Positions 17,453 to 29,700 of a stretch of 32,342 nucleotides of DNA are shown here, in pieces. This DNA comes from Beroe ovata (lineage: Eukaryota; Ctenophora; Nuda; Beroida; Beroidae). Location of the stretch: assembly GCA_946803715.1 (NCBI GenBank), contig CAMPET010000172.1:116578-148919 (forward strand), written 5' to 3'. The first letter of the stretch is position 1, and each line of letters opens with the position of its first letter. A program made the translations under genes and the position numbers. The notes under the pieces were generated by a model. The model saw only the letters and a list, made by a program, of their open reading frames with translations, ran no database searches and was not told where the DNA came from.

Positions 17453-20382
17453 ATGCGTATTTTATACCCAATTGGAGCTAGTCTCTTCTTGGTGATGCTA
17501 CTCCAAATATCACCCATAACATCGAAGCACTATGACGACTTGGAGCCAGTGGATGAAAATGTGAGTATCAGGTGGATTAAACGCAATTGATTGAGAGAGT
17601 GAATGACATGAATTTGCCGCCGATGAGACCATGTCATTACTTTGGCACAACCTCAACAGCTGTATAGATATGACGATGATTGGCTGGACTATGATGAAGA
17701 GATGACTGATCAGGATGGAGATGATGAACACTTAGTAAAGAGGGGAGAAGAAGGTAAAAAGTAAATATTCCCTTGAAAATAAACCCTGCATAGCATGCAA
17801 TGCATATTGCATACGCCATACATATTATTTTCCCAGGCTGAATAACCGAAATTCTTTTAGGGCCGTGCCCCGAATCTTACCCTTATGCATATGCTGGTGG
17901 AGCGTACTGCTGCATGTATGCATATGAGAAGGACTCTGGAAAGGGGAAGGAATCATGCGATGGTGGACCTATTAGCTTAGAAAGCACATGCTGTGCAAAC
18001 AGCAAAAACAAAAAATGTAGCTACTCAGTATGCACGACTTTGGAGTCAAGCGATGGTAAGTTTAATGTCAGTGACTATAGACAAGAGGCTTCCAGCATAA
18101 TTAGAATATAGGTAATACTACCCAAGTTAACTCAATTTCACAGAATTGGTATCCAACCAACAAATTTCCTCATCTAGAATTGAATACAATTCATGGCAGT
18201 TAAAATATTCAGAAATGGATAGGTAAATTTTTTTCATGATGGTAATGATATCAATACAATCGAAATGATATCAATACAATCGAAAAGGCCGAGGTCAATT
18301 TTCAAATTTCAACTCTAGAAAATTGATTATGATCAATGATATGTCTCAGAAACGAAGGCGCTTCTTGAAGAGCTGAAACGACAAGTTGTAAGCAGAACAG
18401 AGGGGCTCACTACACTAGCCACACTCAAACGATATCTTGAGAGCGATGACTCCTTAGAAGTATTTCAATACCAGTTTCTCAACAAACTGGTGTCTAGAGG
18501 AAGAAGCTTCAGCTTGGATGACACAGTGTCTTGGATCTTTAACAACAGGACAATGATGGAAAAACTTATGACAAGTGGAGATGTTCCATCAAATGAATAT
18601 GGAAAAGCAATCAGTATACTTGCAGAGATAATAAAACAAGATCCAGATGCAATGGATGGATGGAAACTTAATCTAGCAGTTGGAATAGCTATAGCTTTCA
18701 CAAGGGATATCAAATCCTGGGCCTATGGATATAAATTCGATAGCATAGAGCGATACCACACTTATGCAAGATGGGGTGGTGAAAATATCTACTTTGACCT
18801 CTTCTACACACTAAATGCTTGGGAGATGAGATATTTGGCCAGCAGCAAAATAACAGATGAAGAGATGATTTGGGCTAGAGAAAATGTTCCAGATGGAAAT
18901 AAAAATCCATGGAATGTAGCTGGATCTACATTCAAAATGGTAAAATACACAATGTACAATGATGAAGGAGTCAGCATCCAGAGTAAAAACTTCTATAAGG
19001 GCTTACCACGTACAATGGAAGTACTTCACCAGTATGGGGCAGTGTGTGGAGGGATATCGAAATTCGGAACTGGAATGGCCAATGCCTTTGGTATACCAGC
19101 ATTTGTTATGGGGCAACCAGGTCATTGTGCTTTCTTGTGGTTGAGAAATGGAACAAGATGGTCCATTGGCAATAATGTCGGTGGCTGGGGGAAGGCAAGA
19201 GTTGGAGTGCCATATACATGGAAAAAAGCAGCTGCATTCTTCCCACTCATGCACGAAGCTCAGAAGACTCCAGACGCCTACCGACTATCTGAGAAAATGA
19301 GAATCATGGCCGAATTTGTAGACTCCACGATGAAATATGAGGTTTTGGATGATGCTCTCACAGTCTGTCCACATAACTATGATATTTACATGGACTTGAA
19401 AGAAACAATGTCACAAAACAGAGTTGATGAAAGTTATGTAGAGAAACAAATGGTGCCCTATTTAGAGAACTACTACGGAGGAATCTTTGGAGTTGAAACA
19501 GACGTGGCCCTCCACAAGACTGCCACAGCAAGTGAAGACACTCCGTCTAAACTATTTGATCAAAATGCTGGCACTGTTTGGAAATGCACTGCAGAAACTG
19601 CATGGGTAGAGATAGATCTTGGAAACCCATGTGTCATAAAATCTATGGAAATGAGGTGGTGGGGGCTTGCCAAAAGTGCGGACTATGACATCCTAGCTCA
19701 AATCGACGGAGTATTCCACACAGTTCTCACCAGAAGCGATGAAAGTAGGAAAGGAAAAAAGAATGCCATTGGAAATCTGCCAGGGTGGGATGGTAAAACA
19801 ACTAAAATACGTTTTGAACTGAGACAAGGTAATACAGGTAAAGCGATAACTTTTGCTTTAAAAGATATTATCATCACTGGTGTGGAATATATTTCAACTG
19901 AGAAGATATCTCTGGGGATGCCAGTCAAAACAGATCCGGACGACAGCACAGGGGAGAGACTTGTGGATGGAGACTTGGAGACGTACTGGACAAGCAACTT
20001 GGAACATTCCTGGATAGTCATCAAGTTCAGGGGTCTCTGCGCTGTTGAAAGTGTCCTTATTGACTGGGTTGATGACATACAAGGACTTCAGACTGTACAA
20101 TACTTGGTTGGAGAAGATATTGTCCATGATAGTAGCGAGGCTGGTGCATACGACAGAATAGAACTTACAGGGTTTGGAGGATCACTGAAGATTAAACTTG
20201 GAGGTGCCAACTTCTACTCAATAAGAGAGGTAACAGCTTTCGGAGCTTGCTTCTCAACAAAAATCCTCTCAAAAGAGAGGTTATCTTCAACTATGACAGT
20301 TCCTGACGCAAAGGCTTCTTCATTTTTGTTGAATGACATTGGCTCTATCATTGATGAATATGAGTGCGGCAGTTGTTGGTAG
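17453..20382 (+). CDS. Secreted transglutaminase-like protein with eight-Cys and two discoidin-like domains
   Basis: Four exons (17453-17560, 17660-17753, 17861-18055, 18350-20382) give 809 residues. A signal peptide (LYPIGASLFLVMLLQISPIT) is followed by an Asp/Glu/Tyr-rich stretch ending in a dibasic site (LVKRGEE), which looks like a propeptide. About residues 69-125 form a compact eight-Cys module (CPESYPY, AYCCMY, STCCANS, KKCSYSVC). The long last exon holds a transglutaminase/papain-like core: Cys365 in YGAVCGGIS, His391 in QPGHCAFLWL and Asn407 in WSIGNN fit a Cys-His-Asp/Asn triad. Two beta-rich segments then resemble F5/8 type C (discoidin) domains: about 514-650 (AETAWVEIDLG) and 655-790 (LVDGDLETYWTS, HSWIVIKF). 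Enzyme activity is inferred from motif layout only; substrate unknown. No named family recognised for the full architecture. Confidence 0.85.
18244..18285 (+). repeat. Exact 20-bp tandem duplication in an intron
   Basis: aatgatatcaatacaatcga occurs twice head to tail in intron 3 of the secreted-protein gene, between 18056 and 18349; the rest of this intron shows nothing else. Confidence 0.9.
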
Positions 20383-20509
20383 AAAAAATTGAAGCTCAGA
20401 AGTCAAGGGATCCAATTGCTTCAAAAGCTTATTGCAAATTGCATTAAATCAACGGTTTATTTTTGTATTGCTGATTACTAAAGTTAGCGAAATTTTGCTT
20501 TGAAAATCT

Positions 20510-20515
20510 AATAAA
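20510..20515 (+). promoter_or_regulatory. Poly(A) signal AATAAA
   Basis: AATAAA lies 128 bases past the stop of the secreted-protein gene; an ATTAAA at 20443-20448 is a possible earlier alternative. Confidence 0.55.
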
Positions 20516-22133
20516 CAATAACTCAATATGTAGCCAGTGGGCAGTGATGGTATGAGGGGTTCGATCATTAGAGCTGGATGAATTGTGCAAACCTTGACTA
20601 ATCTGATTGAAACCAAAAGTCGGTCGTAGGAGTGAATTTCGACAACACATGTGCGAAACTTAAGTGCGACACAAGTACAGTTATGGATAAGGATCATCAT
20701 ACTTCGATCAATTCCACCAGTTTTCGACCTCCATCGATCCATTTATACCTTAGTCTTATCATAGTCATACCCTGTCATTTACTTCCCTGTCATTTACTTC
20801 CATCTTATTGAGTCCTCCCCTGATCCCTCCTTGCCGGGAATCAAGATCGAGGATCGACTCGCCTCCCATCGGGGAAATGCAGCTCAACATGATGTTAAAA
20901 ATTTATCACTCGCATGTATAAGATACTCCCAAATCCCTGATACTCACGTCAGTTATTGATGGTGGAGGCAACAGAATCATAGCTCATTAAATATCTTAAT
21001 CTAGGAGAAATCGAGTCTTCAGTTAAAAAACAATGAAATGTACTACTACATTAAGTCATCAGAGGATCAGTAGGGGGTGAGTAGGGGTTCACCAGAGGTT
21101 TTAAAATATTTCGTACGTGACACTTAATAGTTAATAAAGCTTTAACAGCATAGGAAAAATCTTTAAATGAATTGGGTAAATTAATATGGGTGTAAAAAAG
21201 ACATTGGGGGCAGAAATGGGGCAATAAGGTGGCGGTCATTTAGGCACGCAGTGGGCTGAATGGTGGCAGAAAATAGGAATGGGGCGAAAGGGGCAGGCGG
21301 AACAGTCCACGAACAGCAGAGTTACCCGTATGGACACGTCGCGCAATTGTTAGGCAATTGTTAATGTAAGCAGTTGAAAGCAGTATCTAAACTGATAAAG
21401 AGTAAAGCGCACGTCATTACGCCCCCTTTTACACCGACCCGTTCTGTGTACACACTTAACATATACGGCAAGTTAAAAGCGAGGTCAAATCACTTATACC
21501 GAAATCATACCTTCGTACTTTCTACCACTTTATCCATTGGCAAATTGATAAGAATGGGGTGATCTGAGTCAAAAAAGCAGTGAAAGTAATAGTTACTTGG
21601 TAGATTTCGATTGGTATTGTTCATATTGGATCGCTCCTTCATAAACACAAGTTTATTTTGGCAACTAAAGTTGTTGTCGAAAGTCCACAATGGGGAGTCG
21701 GTGTTAAATGAAATAAGTCGATGGTTTTCGTAACAAAAAAAGGAAAATTGGAGAAAGCAATGTCAAGAACAACCGTAATAAATCTCCTCCAAAAAGAGAT
21801 GTGAAATAAATATATTGCATAAAGTGCTCCCGTCAGAACTATAATCCCAGAGGGTTCCTTGCCCCTCATCATTTTTCCGGGAATCACGAAATGAACAATT
21901 GCTAAACCACGCGCTAATGAATTACCCCTGTGTATGACGGGAAAAACCTGTTTTGTAGCTCGTGAAAACCTGTTTTTTCCTCCGCAGAAATATGAGAATA
22001 CATCCGGGAGTTTTAAACTGTTTAATTAAACATAACTTTCGGATGTTTGGCGGCACGTACCGATAGAAAAATATACAAAATTAATTTTACCGATATTTCG
22101 TCCAATTGAAAACAAAATGAACTTACGATTCAA

Positions 22134-22141
22134 TGACGTCA
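22134..22141. promoter_or_regulatory. CRE-like palindrome TGACGTCA (copy 1)
   Basis: Full consensus CREB/ATF site, here within aatgacgtcatt. The partner copy is 131 bp away. Function is inferred from the motif alone. Confidence 0.35.
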
Positions 22142-22264
22142 TTGGTCGGTACGAATCCTTCCCAGACACTATTTCCAGAATCCTCATTGACGTAGCAATG
22201 GAACATCACTCCTGAAAATGTTATGGCCTTCTCATTCTCCAATACTCATTGAATTAAATGAACG

Positions 22265-22272
22265 TGACGTCA
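22265..22272. promoter_or_regulatory. CRE-like palindrome TGACGTCA (copy 2)
   Basis: Second full CRE consensus (cgtgacgtcactg). A further half-type site (ttgacgtag) lies between the two copies near 22188. Confidence 0.35.
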
Positions 22273-22369
22273 CTGTAACGGAAATTGAGGAAATAGTAGA
22301 GTAGGAATATGAATATAGCATTCCGAAATAGTACGTCTTGGAGATTGAAGAGAAAATTTTTCTCCAATC

Positions 22370-22406
22370 TCAAGGTCAAGACATACTGAGAAATAACTCA
22401 AGGTCA
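22370..22406 (+). promoter_or_regulatory. Two TCAAGGTCA nuclear-receptor-type half-sites
   Basis: TCAAGGTCA at 22370-22378 and again at 22398-22406, same strand, 28 bp apart, within a longer duplication of ctcaaggtcaaga. This matches the extended half-site bound by ERR/SF-1-type monomeric nuclear receptors. The direct repeat could be a simple duplication instead. Confidence 0.35.
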
Positions 22407-22911
22407 AGAAATTACCCTGAGATGTAGATGCAGAGATTTCGTGACGACAAGTACTGGGTTTCCTCTAACTCTTCAAAGTGTTACTAACTTACAATTTACG
22501 TCTGCTAATTGATTTGCTAGTGAGTATTGATTGAAAATAGGTGTAAACAAATCATTAATCGATATAATGCGAATCCTCTCAAGCATTCAAACAATGAGCA
22601 ATCAGCAAATCCTTCGACATGTGCAATGAAGAATTAGGTAACTATTTTGATTATACCTACTGCCAGTATAAAGTGAATAAAGCTTCCGGAACAGCTGTAT
22701 GATACACTGATAATAATAAACTCTGATCGGAAAACATGAAATTCACATTATGTGGGGCATGAGTTGAACAAAACTCTCGTCTTCCTCGATATTCCTGTGA
22801 ACTGTCACATCCACGAGAACCATGACCACACTGATTAGTCTATATAGCTGATTTAATTATTCATCTGGAGAGCGTGCACGTGCGTCACTATTGTACACGT
22901 CCTGCTCTTTC

Positions 22912-24301
22912 TCAGTCGTTAGGTAGACGCTGAGTGCCGCACTCACAACAAAACTTGGCCGTTTTCACGGGATATTTACACCCGCACTCGTAACAGAAGG
23001 GTGGAACTCTGCTCCCTGCCGTTCCTCGGGCACTCGATACCCTGGAGTGCCAGATCAATGTGAGCTTTCCACGGGCTACTTGTATGGGAGCAACGCATAA
23101 ACTTTATGTGGACGGTTCTTATTTCTTACCTTCGTTTAGGGGCTTCCCCATTCATTCGAACATTCTTGTTATTCCCCTGTCGGGGTGGTGCTCTGATTGG
23201 CTCCTCTTCTAACTGAAAAAGAGAGAGGTGGCCTCAGGGAGAGAAAACGGGGGGATGGTGTTATCACATGAAGACATGGACACTAAACTTGCCCCCCATG
23301 GATATTGGATAATGTACGCCGTACGGAGAATCATGATTGAGAAATGGGCTAATCCTGTGTTTCACTACATGAAATGCAAGCTGTATGTCACGTGACACGT
23401 GAGTACCCACGTGATCGTCGTACGAGTTAATCTCCGTTCTGTGGGGTGTCGGTGCTGATCTGTTCTCTGTAGCACGGAGTGTGCGAGAGTGGGGAACTCC
23501 CCCTCTGCCACCTCTGCCACCACCACCAACTCCATAGTTGGACGGGTTGTAGTCTAGGGGGTGTCAGGTGTTACTTATGTGTTTCATGCTGATTACTGCC
23601 GAATCAGAAAGCAATATTAGAATTCAGGTCAAATTTTCCCCCGCTGTATTGAAATATGATACAAATTTATCTAGCAGAGTGCACTGCAAAATGGGTCAGC
23701 TGATAAGATAAAAGTTTGGATTCACCAGATTTTCTCTCAGCTGTTGTGGCTTGTTGTTGTTGTTGTTCCTTCTTTTTGTCAAACGTAGATTTGAACTGAA
23801 ACAATTTCTCGAGTAAACAAATGTAGGAAGCAGCCATAAAACTAGATCAAGGCCTTATTATGGCCTGATGTCAGCGATAGAAAAATCAGCCGAATTTTTG
23901 CTGCGAATTTCATGACGCATATTTAGCCACGGGGGGCCCGGGTAGATGATCGCTCAGTAACCAATATATATATATATAGGTATATTATAGTCAAAAACAA
24001 TTGAAATTGTTTGGGATTCGCAGCCACTTTGCACCTCTCCTGAAATAAAGAAATAATGTGATAGAGCTTAGTTCCTCGCCCGTCGGTGGCGGTGCCATTT
24101 CGTCGCAAGAACTCACCTCGAACATAGGAACCTTGCCTTCTGGAAGTTTCACAAGTGGCAAGCTCAAATTGATGGTGTAAGGCGTGTATCAGCCTGTTTT
24201 TTATGATAGAGCCAATGGCAATAACTAATAGTAATTGATACCCTTCGAGCATAAGGTTATCAGGGCGAGTTTCTTTCCTGTAACTCCAGCTCACCGCCAC
24301 N

Positions 24302-24334
<33 letters not shown>

Positions 24335-25244
24335 CATCTATCGGCCTGTTGAAACCTATTGTTTGGTAGATATTGAGTTTGTTATCCGATCTCTTAAATC
24401 ATTCGAGTTCCTTCATTCATTCTTGGCAACGACACAAAGGGAAATAGCGAAATGACCTTTAATTCGATCTCCAGCGTCATCCTAACTCATTCATTCCTCT
24501 CTCTTTTGTGTTAAAATATCAGCTTTGTGTTAAAATATCAGCTTCTCAAAACCGGTTTTCGAAGCTCACGAGACCCAAGTTAATTTGCTCGAAATAACAC
24601 AGGATTGGAATGTGACAATTCACAAACAATCCTCAAATTTCCCATCGCAAATTCACTCAACAATGGAAACTCACGATCGTCCACAAGTCGGACACTCCAC
24701 GAAATCGGACGGTTTTTTGGAAGGCGGTGGCGGCGCCACTTGTTCGCCTCGCGACTCCGCTGCTTTGGCGGCTCTCGCATAGCGGATATTCTGTAGAAAT
24801 TGCTCGTGCTGCTCCTTCCAGTTCTTCTTCTTCGGGGTTTCCTCAGTCCGGGTCTAAATGAGGAAATGGTGAGGAGAAGTGAGGATAGGAGATGAATGTT
24901 CTAGACCGATGATCTGGAGAAAGTCACCCTGGATATAAATGATAGACAACCTGGCAACCCCTCGAACCTGCTTTTTCGGCGGAACTTGTGCTATTTCGGT
25001 TCCCGCTATGCGTTGTTTCTGAATGTCCATCGGTTTACGAACTTTATTACTGACCTTGGCACAAATCGGCAAGTGCCGTTTCAAGACATCCGGGTTGAAG
25101 GTACGGTAACAAGTCGGACATTGGTCCTCTATAATGCTCACTGAGAGGGGAGGGGGTGTTAGAGGGTGTTATGGTGTGCGGCAGTGAGAGAGAGATAGAG
25201 GGAGAGATTACTTGGTAATAGGGTTAACTATACTCACTAGACAT
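22912..25244 (-). CDS. ZC2HC1-family C2HC zinc-finger protein (one exon unresolved)
   Basis: Exons read on the minus strand: 25244-25238 (ATG TCT A), 25140-24968, 24853-24675, then after an unresolved part 23795-23726, 23553-23411, 23212-23130 and 23041-22912. The first C2HC finger is complete (CPTCYRTFNPDVLKRHLPIC), followed by the family's linker (KQRIAGTEIAQVPPKK and NWKEQHEQFLQNIRYARAAK) and the first Cys pair of finger two (VECPTCGR). The C-terminus carries the four-Cys knuckle typical of human ZC2HC1A/B (FCYECGCKYPV, KFCCECGTQR). The region between is Gln-, Gly/Arg- and Ser-rich. The exon with the His and last Cys of finger two is not found; the ambiguous base at 24301 lies in that intron. 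Molecular role of the family is poorly known. Confidence 0.85.
24302..24334. repeat. (GATA)n microsatellite beside an n
   Basis: Eight tandem tagatagat-type units directly follow the n at 24301, suggesting that assembly broke in a longer repeat. Confidence 0.9.
24505..24542. repeat. Exact 19-bp tandem duplication
   Basis: tttgtgttaaaatatcagc occurs twice head to tail in the ZC2HC1 intron that lacks the expected exon. Confidence 0.9.
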
Positions 25245-26764
25245 AGTTGTAGTGGTGTCAGCGAGAGGAAAACGGTGTCAGAAAGAGGTGTCAAGTACAC
25301 ACATTGTGTGGTTCGCACAACATCATAACCGTGTACATCTCATAGCTATCACAGGAGGTTGATTAGTGGTCAGGGAAAATATTAAAAAGCGAAGATTCAT
25401 CGAAATTTCATAAAAAATTATCTAAACAAATCCTTTTCACACATTCACACTCACACAAAAGCAGCTCTATCTAAGAAAATCTCAGGTGTCAAAAAGAGAA
25501 AATACACTCAATCTTGCATGCAAAAATAAATTATTTTGCGCGATCTTTATTTAAACAGATTCCAACAAAAGCTGATATATATGCTATGTAGTGTACAGCA
25601 AGTTAGCAGTTGTGATGAGCTACGTACTGGGTATAATATCAGTTGCTAGGCAACAATAGGAATATAGAGGTTGAGTCTACTAAACTAGAGTTTTAGTTCA
25701 TACTACTGACACGTCATAGAATGGATCATGTGAATTACGCTGCGAAAGCATTAGATACTAGGTGGATGGCCTGGTTTACATTTGGTAGGTGGGCTTAGTA
25801 CACACAGATAGCCACAGTCGTCTGTGTGTGTGAGTGCGTGTGTGTGTGTGTGTGTGTGTGTGAGAGTGTGAGTGTATGTGTGTGTATACTTGTGTGTGTA
25901 CCGTGTTAGTAAGTAAAAATGGGCAATATAGCACAATATAACCACAGATAAAACGAATAATTAGTCGAATATGAATAAGCTCATCTATCATACTGCTATA
26001 TAGTCCTATCATTGGACTACCATTATAGACCTATCATTGGTTGATTCAATTCCTAACTCCCAGCTTTCGCAGATTCTTGAATTACATGAAATAGAAAAGA
26101 GTACCAGATGGGATCATGAAATTTAATACACAATTTCACAAACAACATCGAGCTCAATCTCACTACAAACCATCTTCCATATTTCCATATTGTAAGGCGA
26201 GTGAATAGAGCATGAAGGTATGATATTTCCATCAAGCATGCTATCGCTCGAATAGCATACTCATGATAATGAGCTCTAGGTAACGATCACAGGAGATTCT
26301 ATCGCTCTAGTTGTTCATATTCTCAGTTATATCTCACATAAGTTGTCGTTCCTAATAAGGAGTTGTCAATTGCAACATGTAATTAACTTGTATCAGATGT
26401 AAGAGTAACTAAGTGAAAATAGAAAGCTCAAAGCGACGGTAAATGAGGGCCGAAGTTATTCTTTTTCCTTTCTCAAAATGTAGGTTGCCACTCTTTCACG
26501 ACTCATGATCTATTCGTCCATCAGAGTGTTCATTAATCATACCATTTCTTTGTATTCGGATAAGAGGAACGAAGAAGACTTTTATTACATTTGGCGGCAA
26601 ACATCGCACATGTACTGTGCGCTAAAGTGCGCGCACAACACAATGTGAGCAATCATGATTTGTCATGGAAATGTTTTCGCGCGCGACGCGAAACAACTTA
26701 AAATTTGCCACAACTTGGGTTAACCGCCACCAACATTAATTGCCCGACTCCTCTGCTAGGGAGG
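25245..26764. other. Divergent intergenic region between the ZC2HC1 gene and the sulfatase gene
   Basis: About 1.5 kb containing both promoters, a GT microsatellite, and near the sulfatase start a CpG-rich stretch (gtgcgcgcac, cgcgcgcgacgcg, about 26620-26695). No TATA box stands out and no gene is supported. Confidence 0.5.
25822..25900. repeat. Interrupted (GT)n microsatellite
   Basis: Nearly 80 bp of GT repeats with GA and GTAT interruptions. Confidence 0.95.
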
Positions 26765-29700
26765 ATGTTGTTTGTTTTGGTAACAGCACTTATCGTATTG
26801 GTGGACGGGGGGCGAGTAGACAGACCACCGAATATTGTGATTATGTACATGGACGATATGGGTTGGGGAGACATTGGCGTGCACGGTGAGTCACTGTTTA
26901 GTCATTTTTACAAATATCTGAGTGTGTGTGATTCGGGATATCTAATAACAGGATTTATTTTGCAANTATGAAGGAGGGAATAGTCATCCAGATGTCGGAC
27001 AAATTAACGGAATTTCAAGCGTCGATTCCGGATTTAGTGCGGGAGCAGATAAGAATGACCCGACCCACCCTCCCAACTTATCCTCCACTATACCCGCCAG
27101 CACACCAGTCCCTATCCCACCCAACGGCACCCACTCAACAAGGAGCACCCAATTTCCTGACGCATTATGCAGGCTGCTCCTACTAAACGGCAGGAGTATC
27201 TCACCTGCAGCAAGTGGGGAAAGCAGGTGGAAGCTTCCCTTCATCCAGTCCACCCTGCTTGAAGACCGCCTGTCGCCACCCGTTCTTGTTCTTGGTATCA
27301 CTGAGACATGGCTCTCAGACTCAGTGAGCGATGCTCAGACTGAGATCAAAGATTATCAGTGTATTCGGTCAGATCGGGTTTCAAGAAGAGGAGGAGGATG
27401 TGCCCTCTACCTCCACAGCAAGGTAGTGCCCTCTGATCAACTCATAGTTAGCGACAGCTGCAACAATTTAGTTGCAATATACTCGGAATCTTTACACCTC
27501 ATTATAGCGGTTGTTTACAGACCACCAGATTCTTCTGACTGTGATTTCTCCAGCTGTATCGAGAAACTACAACAGTTCATTTGTGACCACTCAAAGGACG
27601 AACGTGAAGCCGATGTGTACGTCCTCGGAGACTTTAACCTCCCCCACTTTAACTGGGAGGAGTGCAAACCGCCAAGCAGTCCCCCGAATGCTGCATATAA
27701 CACTCTGATGAACTTTATAGAGTGTAATTTTCTAACTCAAGTTATCAGCAAACCCACCAGAGGCAATCATATCCTGGATTTAGTCCTGATTAACAAAGTC
27801 CTGGATGTTATAGAAGTTGATATCAGAGATTCTAAGCTATCTGACCACAAACTTGTGGAATGNGGCAAGTTTGTTCCATTTCTCACATATGGCGGCAAAT
27901 TTGTTCCACTTTTTGGAAAACTCTCCGTCATTTTCCTGAGTGATGTAACTGAAACTTTTAGTGTTGCTATGTCTAGTACAACATCCAGAGCATCAATTAG
28001 AGTACCTACAACGCATAACAAGTCGTGATTTGGGTCTCAAAAATGCCAAAATATGATTGCGGTAAAAGGCGGCCTTGGTGGCTATCTGATGGCACCCCAG
28101 AGGTCGATGGACCCGAATTGAGCATCGAACTCGAAAATTCAATCCCTCTACTAACTATTAGAACCATCAGAAACCCAATGGAACCCTATCTCCAGCTTGC
28201 AGCATACTCCCCCATTTTGTGGCAATTTAGTTCTTTTACCGGGGGGCACCGGTGAGTAAGTGTACAGACACCATGCATAGTTACTCACGTGGTGGGTGGG
28301 TATCGAAATTTTCAAATACAGTTACTCACGTTACAGTTACTCATAGCAAATTTGTGGGAAAAGGGTGGTATCTCAAGCAGAATGGAAATAACAGTTACTC
28401 CAATTGTGAGTAAGTGTAGCAAAAACCGCAAAATTCATTTGTTGAAATCGTGAAATACCACAGAATATGGACCCGAAAAATACTAATAAGATACTGTAGG
28501 TACCTATGATCTTATTATTAATTCAATTCAGCACTGATCCTACAGTGATAGTGGATAGCAAGTTAATTCGCAGCAAAGATGGAAATCAAACCGGAAACAA
28601 AATGATGAACAGTATTGAGCCATAACGTTCTGCCTGCAGATATCAGATTACGATATTACGGCAGGACCCTGTCATCTCAGCGTTGATTGTTTCAATGCTA
28701 GATTTTAATTATTTCGAAGAGTGTTTCATGTTTGTCTCGATTTGCATATTCGATGCATATCCGATATGATATCATAATTTACTTTTTAGTTGCACATCAA
28801 CCGTTGTTCAATAACAGTGCTCGGTCTTTTCAGCTCTCTTTATCGACGTCATATTGCCAAGATAATCTATCGAACTCCTATGGTATTTTGATGTGCCTAC
28901 CACACACATTTATACCAATTTTCGTTTAATTAACTTTTATCGAATAATACACTGAGTATAAGGGCCGTATTCACCAACTTAAAGTTCGCACTTAAACAGC
29001 GTTTCAAGGTTGAGCTCACTCTCTAAGTGGATTAAAGGTGCATCTTTATTTTTTGCATTCGCCAAATGGCTCTCATAGTGTGACACTTAATTGATAAAGG
29101 TCGACCTCAAATAAAAAAAGTTCTCGATATTCACCACTTACAATTGGTTAAAGTTGGCACTTTAACTCGCACTTAATCGGCGTTTTTTAAAGTTTTCTAA
29201 TGATCAACCTTACACTAACTATCTGCTACTTTATACCTGTCTGCAGCCAACTTCTTGCCTTCTCATAATCAATCAACGGAATAACTCTAGTCTGGTGAGA
29301 TTTTTCTCCATAATGAGGTTCTCAGCCCAGTATTTTACATAAGAAAAATCTATATACTGCTGAATCGTTCTAATCAAGCATAGTAAAGGTAGCTGTTTTC
29401 AAACACAAGTAAACATTTTTTGACATTCGAGGATGGATTGATGATACTTGAGGGAGGTATAGCTGTAGTGCATTACGTAACGGAATACCCAACCTCTAGA
29501 ATACCTAACGTCGCGAATACCCAACAGAAGTATTCTGAACAATACGCTTGTGGACGGCCATACAGAAACCACTCGTGGTTTCTGTGGCCGGAATACATGT
29601 ACTTCTTCTTTAGTCCAAAGTAGTAGCAGAGGGTCTAAAAAATATTTTAAGATTGTTTTCTCAAGATACTGTTTTCTCAAGATAACTTCAGGAAAACAAT

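Larger units (their letters stand above)
20516..22911. other. Convergent intergenic region without genes
   Basis: About 2.4 kb between two convergent 3' ends. All frames are short and unlike known proteins. The only structured part is about 22130-22410, with palindromic CRE-like sites, duplicated TCAAGGTCA sites and an imperfect inverted repeat (ttggagattg near 22339 with caatctcaa near 22365). Confidence 0.5.

Noticed and set aside
24123-24300. Frame ending in a good donor that could be the missing ZC2HC1 exon
   Set aside because: Read after CPTCGR it gives His and Cys at wrong spacing, and its end phase does not match the next exon; the alternative frame has a stop at its start.
26705-26764. 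N-terminal extension of the sulfatase
   Set aside because: The in-frame stretch begins with TTG, not ATG; the ATG at 26765 gives a proper signal peptide.
28251-28420. CRISPR-like array of gttactca repeats
   Set aside because: The copies are short, irregularly spaced and of mixed orientation; they are parts of the inverted-repeat element arms.
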